This document shows, in pieces, positions 25,769-34,655 of a DNA stretch of 64,000 nt. Position numbers and translations under genes: made by a program. Location of the stretch: NCBI RefSeq assembly GCF_026151335.1, contig NZ_JAMQPP010000007.1, one strand, 5' to 3'. The DNA is from Leptospira_A soteropolitanensis. Its GTDB lineage: Bacteria > Spirochaetota > Leptospiria > Leptospirales > Leptospiraceae. The first letter of the stretch is position 1; each line of letters opens with the position of its first letter. Below the pieces are notes generated by a model that was not told the origin of the DNA, made no database searches, and saw only the letters and a program-made list of their open reading frames with translations.

Positions 25769-26159
25769 GTAAGGTTTCTTTGATTTTTTCTAAGATCTTT
25801 TCTCGTTTGATCGGTTTGACAATATAATCCATCGCCCCATTTTCAAGAAGTGCTTTGATTACGGAAGGTGTGTTTTCTTCGGAGATAAAAAGAATTCTTG
25901 GAAGAACTCCCATTTCTTTCATATCCCAAAAAGCAGCGTATCCATCTACCTCAGGTAAAAAAATCTCAATGGTGACAAGATCAATCTGTTGGCGATTGTC
26001 TTTGTACATTTGCAAAAGTTCTTTACCCGTTTCGGCAACTCCAATGATTTTGAAACCTTCCGATTCCAAAATTTGTTGGAGCTGTTTGGATTGGAATTTG
26101 GAATTCTCAGCAATGAGAATTTGGTAAGGTCTGCCTGTCGGTCCGATGCCAGTTTGCAT
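25749..26159 (-). CDS. Atypical CheY-like receiver with Glu at the phosphoacceptor site
   Basis: 136 residues, a single receiver fold with no output domain. The usual Asp-Asp pair is E18-N19 (IAENS), the phosphoacceptor Asp is Glu65 (LVTIEIFLPEVDGY, codon at 25965-25967), the switch Thr is Ser93, and Lys115 is kept (YIVKP). Loss of both acid positions argues against normal Mg-dependent phosphorylation; Glu may mimic the active state. It lies 17 bases downstream of leuB in the same direction, so it is probably the last gene of the pgm-argD-leuB operon. Partner unknown. Confidence 0.85.
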   Translation of the reverse strand: MQTGIGPTGRPYQILIAENSKFQSKQLQQILESEGFKIIGVAETGKELLQMYKDNRQQIDLVTIEIFLPEVDGYAAFWDMKEMGVLPRILFISEENTPSVIKALLENGAMDYIVKPIKREKILEKIKETLLKIPKV

Positions 26160-26176
26160 AATAGTTCTTCCGTAGT

Positions 26177-27256
26177 TTAGCCAAGTGCCTTTTCGATTTC
26201 AACACCAATTTCTTTTGTACCGAGGACGGATGTCCCTTCTTCGGCAATATCTCTTGTGCGAAAACCCTTCTTTAGAACCGTTCGAATGGCGTTTTCGATG
26301 GCCACTGCTTCGGTTTCCAATCCAAAAGAGTATCGTAACATGAGGGCTCCAGAAAGGATTTGTGCAATGGGGTTTGCGATTCCTTTGCCTGCAATGTCAG
26401 GAGCGGAGCCACCGGATGGTTCATAAAGTCCAAAACCAGATTCAGAAAGGGAAGCAGAAGGTAACATCCCAATGGATCCTGTGATGATGGATGCTTCATC
26501 AGAGAGAATGTCTCCGAACATATTTTCGCAGAGCATCACATCAAATTGTTTTGGTTTTACGATGAGCTGCATCGCAGCATTATCAACATAAAGGTGTTCC
26601 AAAACACAATCGGAGTATTCGGCCTTATGAAGGGCAACTACAACTTCTCTCCAAAGGACTGATGTCGTTAAAACGTTTGCTTTATCAATGCTCGTTACTT
26701 TTTTATTTCGTTTTCTTGCTGCATCAAAGGCAGTACGAGCGATGCGTTCGATCTCACGACGAGAATACCTCATGGTATCATAGGCAAATTCTTCTGGCCC
26801 ACTGCCTTCTCTGCCTTTTGGTTTTCCAAAGTAGATCCCAGAAGTTAATTCTCTGAGAATTAAGATGTCTAATCCATCGCCGATGATGTCGCCACGGATG
26901 GGACTTGCTTTTTTAAGTTCGGGATAGATGATTGCGGGTCTAAGGTTTGCAAATAAATCAAAATGTTTTCGGAGTGGGAGGAGTGCTCCGCGTTCTGGTT
27001 GTCTGTCTGGAGGAAGTGTTTCCCACTTAGGTCCACCCACAGATCCAAAAAAGATAGCACTGGATGATTCACAAAGTTTTAGGGTTTCATCGGGAAGAGG
27101 AAATCCAGTGGCATCAATGGCTGCACCACCAACTAATGCGAGTTCAAAGGTAAATTCGGAAGATTTGTTTCCTAATGCTTTTTTGACCACTGATAGGGCC
27201 ACTTCCATTACTTCTGGTCCAATTCCGTCGCCGGCAAGTACTGCTACTTTTTTCAT
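26177..27256 (-). CDS. leuB: 3-isopropylmalate dehydrogenase
   Basis: 359 residues, full length. It oxidises and decarboxylates 3-isopropylmalate in leucine synthesis, using NAD. Seen: VLAGDGIGPEVMEVAL, LRELTSGIYFGKPKGREG, the catalytic Lys in SIDKANVL, the metal-binding CENMFGDILSDEAS and the NAD-binding EPSGGSAPDIAGKG. The start overlaps the argD stop by four bases (ATGA), so the two are translationally coupled. Confidence 0.96.
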   Translation of the reverse strand: MKKVAVLAGDGIGPEVMEVALSVVKKALGNKSSEFTFELALVGGAAIDATGFPLPDETLKLCESSSAIFFGSVGGPKWETLPPDRQPERGALLPLRKHFDLFANLRPAIIYPELKKASPIRGDIIGDGLDILILRELTSGIYFGKPKGREGSGPEEFAYDTMRYSRREIERIARTAFDAARKRNKKVTSIDKANVLTTSVLWREVVVALHKAEYSDCVLEHLYVDNAAMQLIVKPKQFDVMLCENMFGDILSDEASIITGSIGMLPSASLSESGFGLYEPSGGSAPDIAGKGIANPIAQILSGALMLRYSFGLETEAVAIENAIRTVLKKGFRTRDIAEEGTSVLGTKEIGVEIEKALG

Positions 27257-28470
27257 TTCATATCCTTTAATACTGATTCTAAAATATCCAATCCTTCTGT
27301 TGCCTTTTCAATGCTTAAGATGAGTGGAGGTATAATTCTAATGACATTCCCTGCTGTACTATTCACAACAAGTCCACGTTTCAAACATTCTTCCACAACT
27401 GGTCTCGATTCGGAATACAATTCCACACCAATGTGTAAACCACGTCCTCGCACTTGTTTGATTTTTCCGGTTGATTCCATTATGGTTTTTAACCTTGCGA
27501 ACATTTGTTCCGAGATGGTAGAAACATGGTCAAGTAGGTTACGTGATAAAATGATTTTGAATGTTTCGTATGCTGCCACACAGGCCAAATGGTTTCCACC
27601 AAAAGTCGATCCATGCATCCCACGCTCTAAAACCGTTTCGTATTCTTTGGCAACCACAAGGGCACCAATCGGAAATCCTGATCCAAGTGCTTTGGCAAGA
27701 GTAAAAGCATCTGGATACATTCCGTAATGTTCAAAACAAAACATCTTTCCTGTTCTACCCATTCCTGTTTGGATTTCATCGAAGACGAGAAGGGAACCCG
27801 TTTCTTCTGTGAGTTTGCGAGCTAAGTTTACAAACGATTGGCTAAGGGGAATGACTCCACCTTCCCCAATGATGAGTTCCATAATGATTCCGGCAATGGA
27901 ATCTCCGTATTGTTCGAAGGCCTGGATAAGAGAGTCTTCGTTATTGGCTTCTACAAAGTAAACATCAGAGGCAAGTTCGCCAAATCCAGAACGAACGGAT
28001 TCGTTTCCTGTCATGGTCATAGCCGAAAGAGTTCTACCGTGAAAACTGGAGTGAAGTGCAAGGATCACGGGTTTATCTATATTTTTTTTCACACCATGTC
28101 GACGCATGAGTTTGAAGGCAGCTTCGTTTGCTTCTGTTCCTGAGTTACATAAAAAAACTTTTCCAGGGATACTATTTTCAATAATGACTTCAGCAAGTTT
28201 TGCCTGTTCTTCCGAATAATAGAGGTTCGACGAATGGAGGATTTTATCCATTTGGTTTCGCATGGCTTCAATTAAATCCGCCTCTCCGTGACCCAAGTTT
28301 GATACAGCAATTCCTGCTAAAAAGTCAATATATCCTTTGTTGTCTTGGTCGAAAATCATCTCTCCCACACCATATTCAAAGGCAACCGGATAACGGTTGT
28401 ATGTGTTTAGGAGATACTTGTCCGAAAGTTTTTTGATTTCTTCAAATTTGGTTTTGGTATTGTTGCTCAT
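27253..28470 (-). CDS. argD: Acetylornithine/succinylornithine-type aminotransferase (class III)
   Basis: 405 residues of the class III PLP-dependent family. Visible: LGHGEADLIEA, FLCNSGTEANEAAFKLMRRH (substrate and PLP phosphate binding), HSSFHGRTLSAM, FDEIQTGMGRTG and the PLP Lys in TLAKALGSGFPIGA. ArgD converts N-acetylglutamate semialdehyde to N-acetylornithine in arginine synthesis; other class III aminotransferases are hard to exclude. It overlaps pgm and leuB by four bases on each side. Confidence 0.88.
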   Translation of the reverse strand: MSNNTKTKFEEIKKLSDKYLLNTYNRYPVAFEYGVGEMIFDQDNKGYIDFLAGIAVSNLGHGEADLIEAMRNQMDKILHSSNLYYSEEQAKLAEVIIENSIPGKVFLCNSGTEANEAAFKLMRRHGVKKNIDKPVILALHSSFHGRTLSAMTMTGNESVRSGFGELASDVYFVEANNEDSLIQAFEQYGDSIAGIIMELIIGEGGVIPLSQSFVNLARKLTEETGSLLVFDEIQTGMGRTGKMFCFEHYGMYPDAFTLAKALGSGFPIGALVVAKEYETVLERGMHGSTFGGNHLACVAAYETFKIILSRNLLDHVSTISEQMFARLKTIMESTGKIKQVRGRGLHIGVELYSESRPVVEECLKRGLVVNSTAGNVIRIIPPLILSIEKATEGLDILESVLKDMK

Positions 28471-30221
28471 TTAAGACCTGTTAGTTGTAAAAATTCTATT
28501 TCTGCCCTAGAGATTTCTTTTCCGAGAGAATCCCAAAGTCCGGAAATTTCTGATTGTTTTTTCGGTTTTTTTAAAGAAGCAAAGGAAGAATACACTTTTA
28601 CCTTTGGTTCTGTTCCTGAAGGGCGAATGGTTAGTTTGGCATTTCCTTCTAATTCCACTTGGATGACATTGGATTTTGGCATTCCTTTGAAGACAGAAGC
28701 TTTTGCTTTCCCATCGGCTTTTTGAGTTTCGTAATCGAGAACTCCGACAACTTTTCGTCCTCCAATGGTTTTTCCAATTAAGTTTTCCGATCGCAATGTC
28801 TCGATGGATTTTTTAATTTTGTCTTGGCCAGAACTTCCTTCTAAGGTTAGTGAATACAAACTTTCACGATACAATCCGTATTTTAAATAAATAGTATCCA
28901 AGTAGGAAAGGAGGTCACCTTTTTCTGCAAGGATCTCTACAAAAAGTAGGGCACTCGAAAGCGAGTCTTTGTCCCGAACAAATGGTACGGGTAAATATCC
29001 ATAAGATTCTTCACCACCAAACAAGAAAATATTGTTCTTCTTGTTTTCGATTTGTTTCATCTCTTCTGCAATGTATTTAAAACCAGTGAGTACGTTTTTG
29101 ATTTTGATTCCGTTTTTTTTCGCAATCGCTTCTTGTAAGTCCGTAGTCACAATGGTTTTTACCAAATGGTAGGTTTTGGTTTTAGATTTTTTCCTTTCTG
29201 AAAGATAAGCTGCCATAATGGAACCAATTTGGTTTCCATTTAGGTATTCATATTCTCCGTCCGGACGACGAACTCCCACACCGAGCCGATCAGCATCGGG
29301 ATCAGTGGCAATAAAGATGGCAGCTTTTTTCTTTTTGGCATGAAACTCACATAAGGCGAGAGCTTCTTTTTCCTCTGGATTTGGATATTTTACCGTTGGA
29401 AATTCACCATCTGGTTTTTTTTGTTCAGGAACCAAAAATACGGATTTGTATCCAAAGAAATTTAACATCTCTTTCATATAATCTCCACCAGTTCCATGTA
29501 ACGGTGAATAGACGATTCCAAGACCATTTCTTGTTTTGGGTTTGACTGAAGAAAGAATGCCTGCTTGTTTTAATTCCTTTAAATATGTTTTGAAAACAAT
29601 TGGTCCTACAGGTTTTACGAACTTTTTATATTCTTTATCTGTTTTTTTGACAAGAGGGATGGTGGACCAATCATGAATTCCACTGATCCTTCCTATGATG
29701 AGAGAATCATCGGGGGGAACTAGTTGTCCTCCATCCGCAAGATAGGCTTTGAATCCATTGTATTCAGGTGGGTTATGGGAAGCAGTGATAACAATCCCAC
29801 CACTTGCTTTGTAATAACGGATGGCATAAGAGAGAAGAGGTGTAGGAGTCACTTTAGGAAAAATATAAACTTTTACTCCCAGTTTAGCACCAATGCCTGC
29901 AGATAGTTCTGCAAATTCTTTGGAAAGCCTTCTTGAATCATAAGCAATGACTATGGATGGATCTTTTTGAGTATCTCTTAAATAACTGATAAAACCAAGG
30001 GCAGCTCGACCTACAGTATATAGGTTCATCTTGCCGATTCCATTTCCGATTTTCCCGCGAATTCCCCCAGTTCCAAATGTAAGTGGGACAGCATAGGAAT
30101 CAACGAGTTCGGAGCTCATCCCAAGCTTCCAATCTTCGTAAGCCTTTTTGGCTTCATTCTGGATTTCCGATGAAAAAGGTGATTTCGTCCAAGATAGGAT
30201 ATTGTCTTCTGGTTTCAACAT
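28467..30221 (-). CDS. pgm: Phosphoglucomutase/phosphomannomutase
   Basis: 584 residues, matching the long PgcA-like group. Four hallmark loops are present: the phosphoserine loop TASHNPPEYNG, the metal loop ATDPDADRLGVG, the sugar loop FGGEESYGY and the phosphate loop IRPSGTEPKVKVY. It interconverts hexose 1- and 6-phosphates for glycogen and surface polysaccharide synthesis. It is the first gene of the pgm-argD-leuB run; the ATG at 30221 lies 46 bases from the start of a divergent aminotransferase. Confidence 0.92.
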   Translation of the reverse strand: MLKPEDNILSWTKSPFSSEIQNEAKKAYEDWKLGMSSELVDSYAVPLTFGTGGIRGKIGNGIGKMNLYTVGRAALGFISYLRDTQKDPSIVIAYDSRRLSKEFAELSAGIGAKLGVKVYIFPKVTPTPLLSYAIRYYKASGGIVITASHNPPEYNGFKAYLADGGQLVPPDDSLIIGRISGIHDWSTIPLVKKTDKEYKKFVKPVGPIVFKTYLKELKQAGILSSVKPKTRNGLGIVYSPLHGTGGDYMKEMLNFFGYKSVFLVPEQKKPDGEFPTVKYPNPEEKEALALCEFHAKKKKAAIFIATDPDADRLGVGVRRPDGEYEYLNGNQIGSIMAAYLSERKKSKTKTYHLVKTIVTTDLQEAIAKKNGIKIKNVLTGFKYIAEEMKQIENKKNNIFLFGGEESYGYLPVPFVRDKDSLSSALLFVEILAEKGDLLSYLDTIYLKYGLYRESLYSLTLEGSSGQDKIKKSIETLRSENLIGKTIGGRKVVGVLDYETQKADGKAKASVFKGMPKSNVIQVELEGNAKLTIRPSGTEPKVKVYSSFASLKKPKKQSEISGLWDSLGKEISRAEIEFLQLTGLK

Positions 30222-30267
30222 AGCTTACATACTAGTCTTTTGAAGCTAAGTAGTCTGGAAATCAATT

Positions 30268-31356
30268 TTGGAACCTAGAGAATTTTTCATAGAAGACAGG
30301 TTGGAACGTTTTCGCCTAAAAGCATTTTGCAATTTAGGAGAGAGTGGGCTTGGGTTTTTTCGTTTAGAAGAAGTGCTAAGGATGGCGGGCATTGCCTTTT
30401 CCGACCTTCAAGACCTTCCTATGAACGATGCACCGAACCAAGGTTCCCTGGAGCTGCGCTCTGCCATTGCCAATCTTTATCCTGGAGTAACGCCAGACCA
30501 GGTCCTCGTCACGACAGGTACTGGTGAGGCCTTGTACTTAGCATTTCATATCATGCTACAACCCAAAACCAAGGTGGCTCTGATTTGGCCCGCCTTCCAA
30601 GCTCTCTATGAAATTCCAAAAATGCTAGGAGCCGAAATCATCCAAGTTCCTCATGAATCTGGATTCCACGCATCCACTTGGAAAGATATTGATGCAGATT
30701 TATATATTCTCAATCATCCCCACAATCCCACAGGAAAAACATTTTCGGAAAGGGAATGGAATACACTTCTCACTTGGTTTCGGGAAAAAAACAAAAAAGT
30801 CCTTTTCGATGAACACTACCGGTTTTTACCGGGGGAGGGATTGCTTGGAAGGACGGGTGTGGATCCAAATCATTTTTTTTACGGGACGGGTTCCTTTACC
30901 AAATGTTTTGGAGTCACAGGGCTTAGGGTAGGATGGCTTGTGGCAGAAGAATCTTTTTTACAAAGGGCACGTTCTTTTAAAGACTACTTAACTCATACGG
31001 TATCCCCCTTATCCGAACGAATTGCACTAGGGCTTTTGAAAAATAAAGAATCCTTTTTACCTGCTATCCAGTCGCGTGTGAGAAACAATATCGTTAGGTT
31101 TACCTCTCTTTGGAGGGAACTTCCTAAGACCAAATCATTTACCGCACCGGAGGGGGGACTTGTGGGTTGGCTTGGATTAGAATCTGGGATTTCTTCAGAA
31201 GAATATGCAGATCGACTTTTTGAAAAAACAGGTGTTTTTGTTTTGCCTGGATCTAATTTTGAAGAAGAAGGTTTCCTTCGGATTGGTTTTGGGGAAACAG
31301 AAGAGCGGATGGCAGAAGGCCTAAAGCGATGGAGAGAATGTTCGGATCTCATTTAA
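30268..31356 (+). CDS. Class I/II PLP-dependent aminotransferase
   Basis: 362 residues from a TTG start (the only plausible one near the first conserved residues). Fold type I motifs: VTTGTGEALYLAF, ILNHPHNPTGKTFS, VLFDEHYRF, the PLP Lys in GSFTKCFGVTGLRVGW and FLRIGFG with the carboxylate-binding Arg. The substrate is not identifiable; related proteins include histidinol-phosphate and aspartate aminotransferases and L-threonine-phosphate decarboxylases. It overlaps the following exonuclease gene by 28 bases. Confidence 0.85.
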   Translation: MEPREFFIEDRLERFRLKAFCNLGESGLGFFRLEEVLRMAGIAFSDLQDLPMNDAPNQGSLELRSAIANLYPGVTPDQVLVTTGTGEALYLAFHIMLQPKTKVALIWPAFQALYEIPKMLGAEIIQVPHESGFHASTWKDIDADLYILNHPHNPTGKTFSEREWNTLLTWFREKNKKVLFDEHYRFLPGEGLLGRTGVDPNHFFYGTGSFTKCFGVTGLRVGWLVAEESFLQRARSFKDYLTHTVSPLSERIALGLLKNKESFLPAIQSRVRNNIVRFTSLWRELPKTKSFTAPEGGLVGWLGLESGISSEEYADRLFEKTGVFVLPGSNFEEEGFLRIGFGETEERMAEGLKRWRECSDLI

Positions 31357-32096
31357 AGTCTAGCCTCCAATTGTTTCCAGGCATTGGAGAAAAAAAAGAG
31401 AAACAACTGTTTGGTGTTGGAGTATATGATTGGGAATCTCTCATCCATTACCAAAAACAAAAAAATGATCCTCTTCTTCCTTCTGTTTCTATTTTATGGG
31501 AACGTTTCAGTGAATTGGAACATCAATTGTCTGAAGCCAATTTTTCATTTTTTACAAATGAACTTCCAAGTATTGAATATTGGAGGCTTTGGCAAAACTT
31601 CCCGGAAAGATTTTGTTTTTTAGACATTGAAACAACAGGGATCTCTGTTTCTTCAGTGACTACGGTTGTGAGTCTTTACCAAGACAAAAAAATGTCCACC
31701 TTTGAAAGAGGAAAAGATTTAGAATTCCTTTTTGATTCCATCTCACCCGAAGACATCCTTGTGACCTACAATGGAAAAAGATTTGATATCCCTTTTTTGG
31801 AAAAAGAATTCCATTTCCGAGTGAAAAATCCCCAACTTGATTTGATGAATCTTCTGCATTCGATCGGAATCAAAGGAGGATTAAAAAAATCCGAAGTGTT
31901 ACTGGGTCTTGTTCGACCGGAAGAAATTGCTGGAATGGATGGAAGAGAGGCTCCTCTATTATGGTTTGAGTACCAAAGAACGAATAACAAAGAAGCTTTG
32001 GAGAAACTAATCGCTTATAATAGAGAAGATACTAAAAACTTAGAAATTGTCTTAGAAAAAACAATTACTCGCCTAACAGAAAATCGATTGTTTTAG
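31329..32096 (+). CDS. RNase H-like DEDDy exonuclease (YprB type)
   Basis: 255 residues. A helix-hairpin-helix-like start (LQLFPGIGEKKEKQL) is followed by the exonuclease fold with FCFLDIETTG (first Asp and Glu), TYNGKRFDIPFL (second Asp) and YNREDTKNL (Tyr and third Asp), a complete DEDDy set. It matches the YprB ribonuclease-H-like family. It likely degrades DNA or RNA in 3'-5' direction; the substrate is not known. The ATG at 31329 lies within the aminotransferase 3' end; a later ATG at 31341 is out of frame. Confidence 0.83.
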   Translation: MERMFGSHLKSSLQLFPGIGEKKEKQLFGVGVYDWESLIHYQKQKNDPLLPSVSILWERFSELEHQLSEANFSFFTNELPSIEYWRLWQNFPERFCFLDIETTGISVSSVTTVVSLYQDKKMSTFERGKDLEFLFDSISPEDILVTYNGKRFDIPFLEKEFHFRVKNPQLDLMNLLHSIGIKGGLKKSEVLLGLVRPEEIAGMDGREAPLLWFEYQRTNNKEALEKLIAYNREDTKNLEIVLEKTITRLTENRLF

Positions 32097-32524
32097 TGTG
32101 GCCCGTACATATACTCTCTAAGTATACTCATCTCTGCTTGGGTCCTTGTTAGTTTTGTTTTGACAGCATCTCCAATGGAGATAAGACCAATGATTTTATC
32201 ACCATCAAGCACAGGCATATGACGAAACCGTTTGGTGATCATATTATTTAAAATATCATCCACATCTTCATCAGGTCCTGCCACGGTGAGTTGTGTGGTC
32301 ATTACATCTTTTAATTTGATTTTGTCTAGGTTGGCATGGTCTTTGGCAACCACTCGCATCAAATCTCGTTCCGTAAAGATTCCTACCAGTTTTCCTTGGA
32401 AGGTAACAATTAGAGATCCTACTTTCGCACCCACCATCATTTGAGTGGCTTCCAATACATTTCTATCTTCTTCGATGGAAAGAACAGAGGACGCTTTGTC
32501 TTTTAGAATATCTTTTACGGACAT
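32093..32524 (-). CDS. Two-CBS-domain regulatory protein
   Basis: 143 residues, essentially two CBS modules (about 8-62 and 75-132): VGIFTERDLMRVVAK and the paired VMTTQLTV, RHMPVLDGDKIIGLISIGD. CBS pairs bind adenine nucleotides and act as energy or redox sensors. No catalytic domain is attached. It converges with the exonuclease gene, sharing four bases. Confidence 0.9.
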   Translation of the reverse strand: MSVKDILKDKASSVLSIEEDRNVLEATQMMVGAKVGSLIVTFQGKLVGIFTERDLMRVVAKDHANLDKIKLKDVMTTQLTVAGPDEDVDDILNNMITKRFRHMPVLDGDKIIGLISIGDAVKTKLTRTQAEMSILREYMYGPH

Positions 32525-32598
32525 GCCTCAAGGTTTATAGGAATTCTAACTAGATAGCAAGAAATTTTTAAAATGGTAGGGGAAGTGAAACGGGTTTT

Positions 32599-32671
<73 letters not shown>

Positions 32672-32680
32672 GTTTCTTTA

Positions 32681-32754
32681 TGGGCCTGACAAGACTTGAA
32701 CTTGTGACCCCTCGCTTATCAAGCGAGTGCTCTAACCAACTGAGCTACAGGCCC
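32681..32754 (-). tRNA. tRNA-Ile (anticodon GAT)
   Basis: Reverse-strand cloverleaf with a GGGCCTG/CAGGCCC acceptor stem, CTCGC/GCGAG anticodon stem, loop TTGATAA, and an ACAAG/CTTGT T arm. It lies 9 bases upstream of tRNA-Ala on the same strand and is probably co-transcribed with it. CCA is not encoded. Confidence 0.95.
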
Positions 32755-32834
32755 GGGATACGAACAGTATTTTTCGAGAGGGGTCTATGGGCAATCTTTT
32801 TTTGAGATTATTTTAAGAAAGAAATCTAGAAAAT

Positions 32835-34007
32835 TTAGAGTGAAATTTCTAAAATAAGATCATCTAACAAGAGTAATGCCTGTGGATTCCATTGAAAGAT
32901 TTCGTTCTCAAGTGTACATAGACCTTTTTTTTCCCAACCTTCAATGGTTTTTAAATACTTAGATTTTGATTTTGTATCCAAATAGGTTTCAATAAAATCC
33001 AAATACCGAAAAGGAGAAAAGAGCCGAAATAGTGTTAGGCTAAGCTCTGTAGAAGGATCGATCTTTTCATATTTAGCCGATGTTTCTTTTTTTTGGTAGA
33101 GTCCCGCATTTCTCGGATTGCCATACCTATGTCCATCAATCATTCCATGAGCACCGGGACCAATGCCTAAATAGGGTTCATAAGTCCAATACTTCAAATT
33201 GTGTAAGGACTCAAATCCTGGTTTGGCATAATTGGAGACTTCATACCAAAGGTATCCATTTTCTTTTAGTAAATTTGGTAACTGGGTAAGGATTTCGGAT
33301 TGGAGGTTTTCTTCTGGTTCCTGCTTTTTTTGATTCGAAACATCACGAGAATACTGGGTTCCTTTTTCTAAAGTTAAGGAATACAAACTCAAATGAGGGA
33401 GTCCTACCTTTAAAAAGAGAGAGAGGTCTGAAAAAAAAGATTCTTTCGAAACACCAGGAATTCCATACATCAAATCGATTCCCACTCTTTGGATGGGAGA
33501 ATGGGAGAGGATCTCCACAAGAGAGTGGTAACGATCTTCGTCATAATGGCGACCTAAGAATTCGAGTCCTTTTTTTTCTAAAGTTTGGACTCCCACATTC
33601 ACTCGGTTGATACCGATGGAATGGTATTCGGAAAGAAGTTCTGAACTTAAGTCCTCAGGATTTACTTCAATGGATATCTCAGGTTTGTCTGAGAAGGAAA
33701 ACTCAGAACGTAAAAAATCTAAAAGTTTTTTCCAATGTTCGGGAGATGCTTTGGAAGGAGTTCCTCCTCCAAAAAAAACAGTATCGATGGTGCGTTTTTT
33801 AATTTCAGGAAAATGTAGGATCCTATCTGTGATTTCTTTTTGGTAGGACTTAAATAGCGACTTTTCATCGTTAGCTGGTGCTGCCCCAATCCCTTCTGAA
33901 TAAAAATCACAATAATCGCATTTTTTTAAACAATAGGGGAAGTGGACATAGACTCCCAAATAAGAATTTCGGACTTGCCAGATGGTTTGTTTCTCTAATA
34001 TTTCCAT
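32835..34007 (-). CDS. hemW: HemW-like radical SAM coproporphyrinogen oxidase-family protein
   Basis: 390 residues from the ATG at 34005-34007; the frame stays open a further 17 codons upstream but that stretch has no conserved residues. The radical SAM cluster motif CLKKCDYC (Cx3CxxC) is near the N-terminus, followed by FFGGGTPS, SIEVNPE, VNVGVQTL and GIDLMYGIPG, then WYEVSNYAKPG and LKYWTYEPYLGIGPGAHG. This fits HemW (heme chaperone) better than HemN. Its start codon overlaps a divergent small gene by two bases. Confidence 0.9.
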   Translation of the reverse strand: MEILEKQTIWQVRNSYLGVYVHFPYCLKKCDYCDFYSEGIGAAPANDEKSLFKSYQKEITDRILHFPEIKKRTIDTVFFGGGTPSKASPEHWKKLLDFLRSEFSFSDKPEISIEVNPEDLSSELLSEYHSIGINRVNVGVQTLEKKGLEFLGRHYDEDRYHSLVEILSHSPIQRVGIDLMYGIPGVSKESFFSDLSLFLKVGLPHLSLYSLTLEKGTQYSRDVSNQKKQEPEENLQSEILTQLPNLLKENGYLWYEVSNYAKPGFESLHNLKYWTYEPYLGIGPGAHGMIDGHRYGNPRNAGLYQKKETSAKYEKIDPSTELSLTLFRLFSPFRYLDFIETYLDTKSKSKYLKTIEGWEKKGLCTLENEIFQWNPQALLLLDDLILEISL

Positions 34008-34494
34008 GAGTATGAAAAGAATGGTATCCGCTCTAATGATTTGGGGATTCGCTACCATTCCGATCCTTTCACAGACGCTCGTAGAACCAAATCAAAAGTT
34101 TGTTTGGGAGACATTTTCTTTTGTCTTTCCAGAACCTGTGGTGGTAAAAATTGAATCTACAGCTAGTAAAAAACTTACCGTTTATCCAGCGAAACGAGAT
34201 GGTTTTTTTATGGTAGTGCGAACTCTTCCTTGGAATGAACCAATGGTGGAAAAGGTTCTTTGGAAAGAATCTGTATTTACGAGGGGAATCGAACCAAAAG
34301 AGACCCAAAAGACAGTAGGGAATCTAAGCTTCCAAGTTTTTCAGGCCGACCAAATTCGTAACCAAAACGCCCTTCACAACCAAGTTTGGATAGGTTTGGA
34401 AACGAAACCTGCATTGTGGATCTGGCTTCAGTGGAAGAAAGATCGCAAAGATCTCACTGAATTCTTTGAATCCAACCTGTTTCTTTCGCTTTAA
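34006..34494 (+). CDS. Secreted protein of unknown function
   Basis: 162 residues with an N-terminal signal (MKRMVSALMIWGFATIPILS) and no recognisable domain. The mature part is beta-rich, with VWETFSFVFPEPVVVKIES and VWIGLETKPALWIWLQWKK. Starts at 34006, 34012 or 34021 are all possible; none has a clear ribosome site. It is divergent from hemW and shares its CATG start bases. The gene ends 60 bases before a tRNA. Confidence 0.65.
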   Translation: MSMKRMVSALMIWGFATIPILSQTLVEPNQKFVWETFSFVFPEPVVVKIESTASKKLTVYPAKRDGFFMVVRTLPWNEPMVEKVLWKESVFTRGIEPKETQKTVGNLSFQVFQADQIRNQNALHNQVWIGLETKPALWIWLQWKKDRKDLTEFFESNLFLSL

Positions 34495-34555
34495 CGTCTA
34501 TTCTTTTGTTTTATGCTTGTCTCTACTTATTTCCCCGAAAGATTGGAAGTCAGTG

Positions 34556-34629
34556 GGGCCTATAGCTCAGTTGGTTAGAGCAGCAGACTCATAATCTGCG
34601 GGTCGAAGGTTCGAGCCCTTCTGGGCCCA
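34556..34629 (+). tRNA. tRNA with CAT anticodon (elongator Met or Ile2)
   Basis: A full cloverleaf with GGGCCTA/TGGGCCC acceptor stem, GCAGA/TCTGC anticodon stem, loop CTCATAA and GAAGG/CCTTC T arm. The anticodon stem lacks the three G-C pairs of initiator tRNA. The overall sequence resembles bacterial tRNA-Ile(CAU) at least as much as elongator tRNA-Met; the choice depends on lysidine modification. Confidence 0.9.
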
Positions 34630-34655
34630 CAAAATAGGAAAGGTAGCGATATTCT

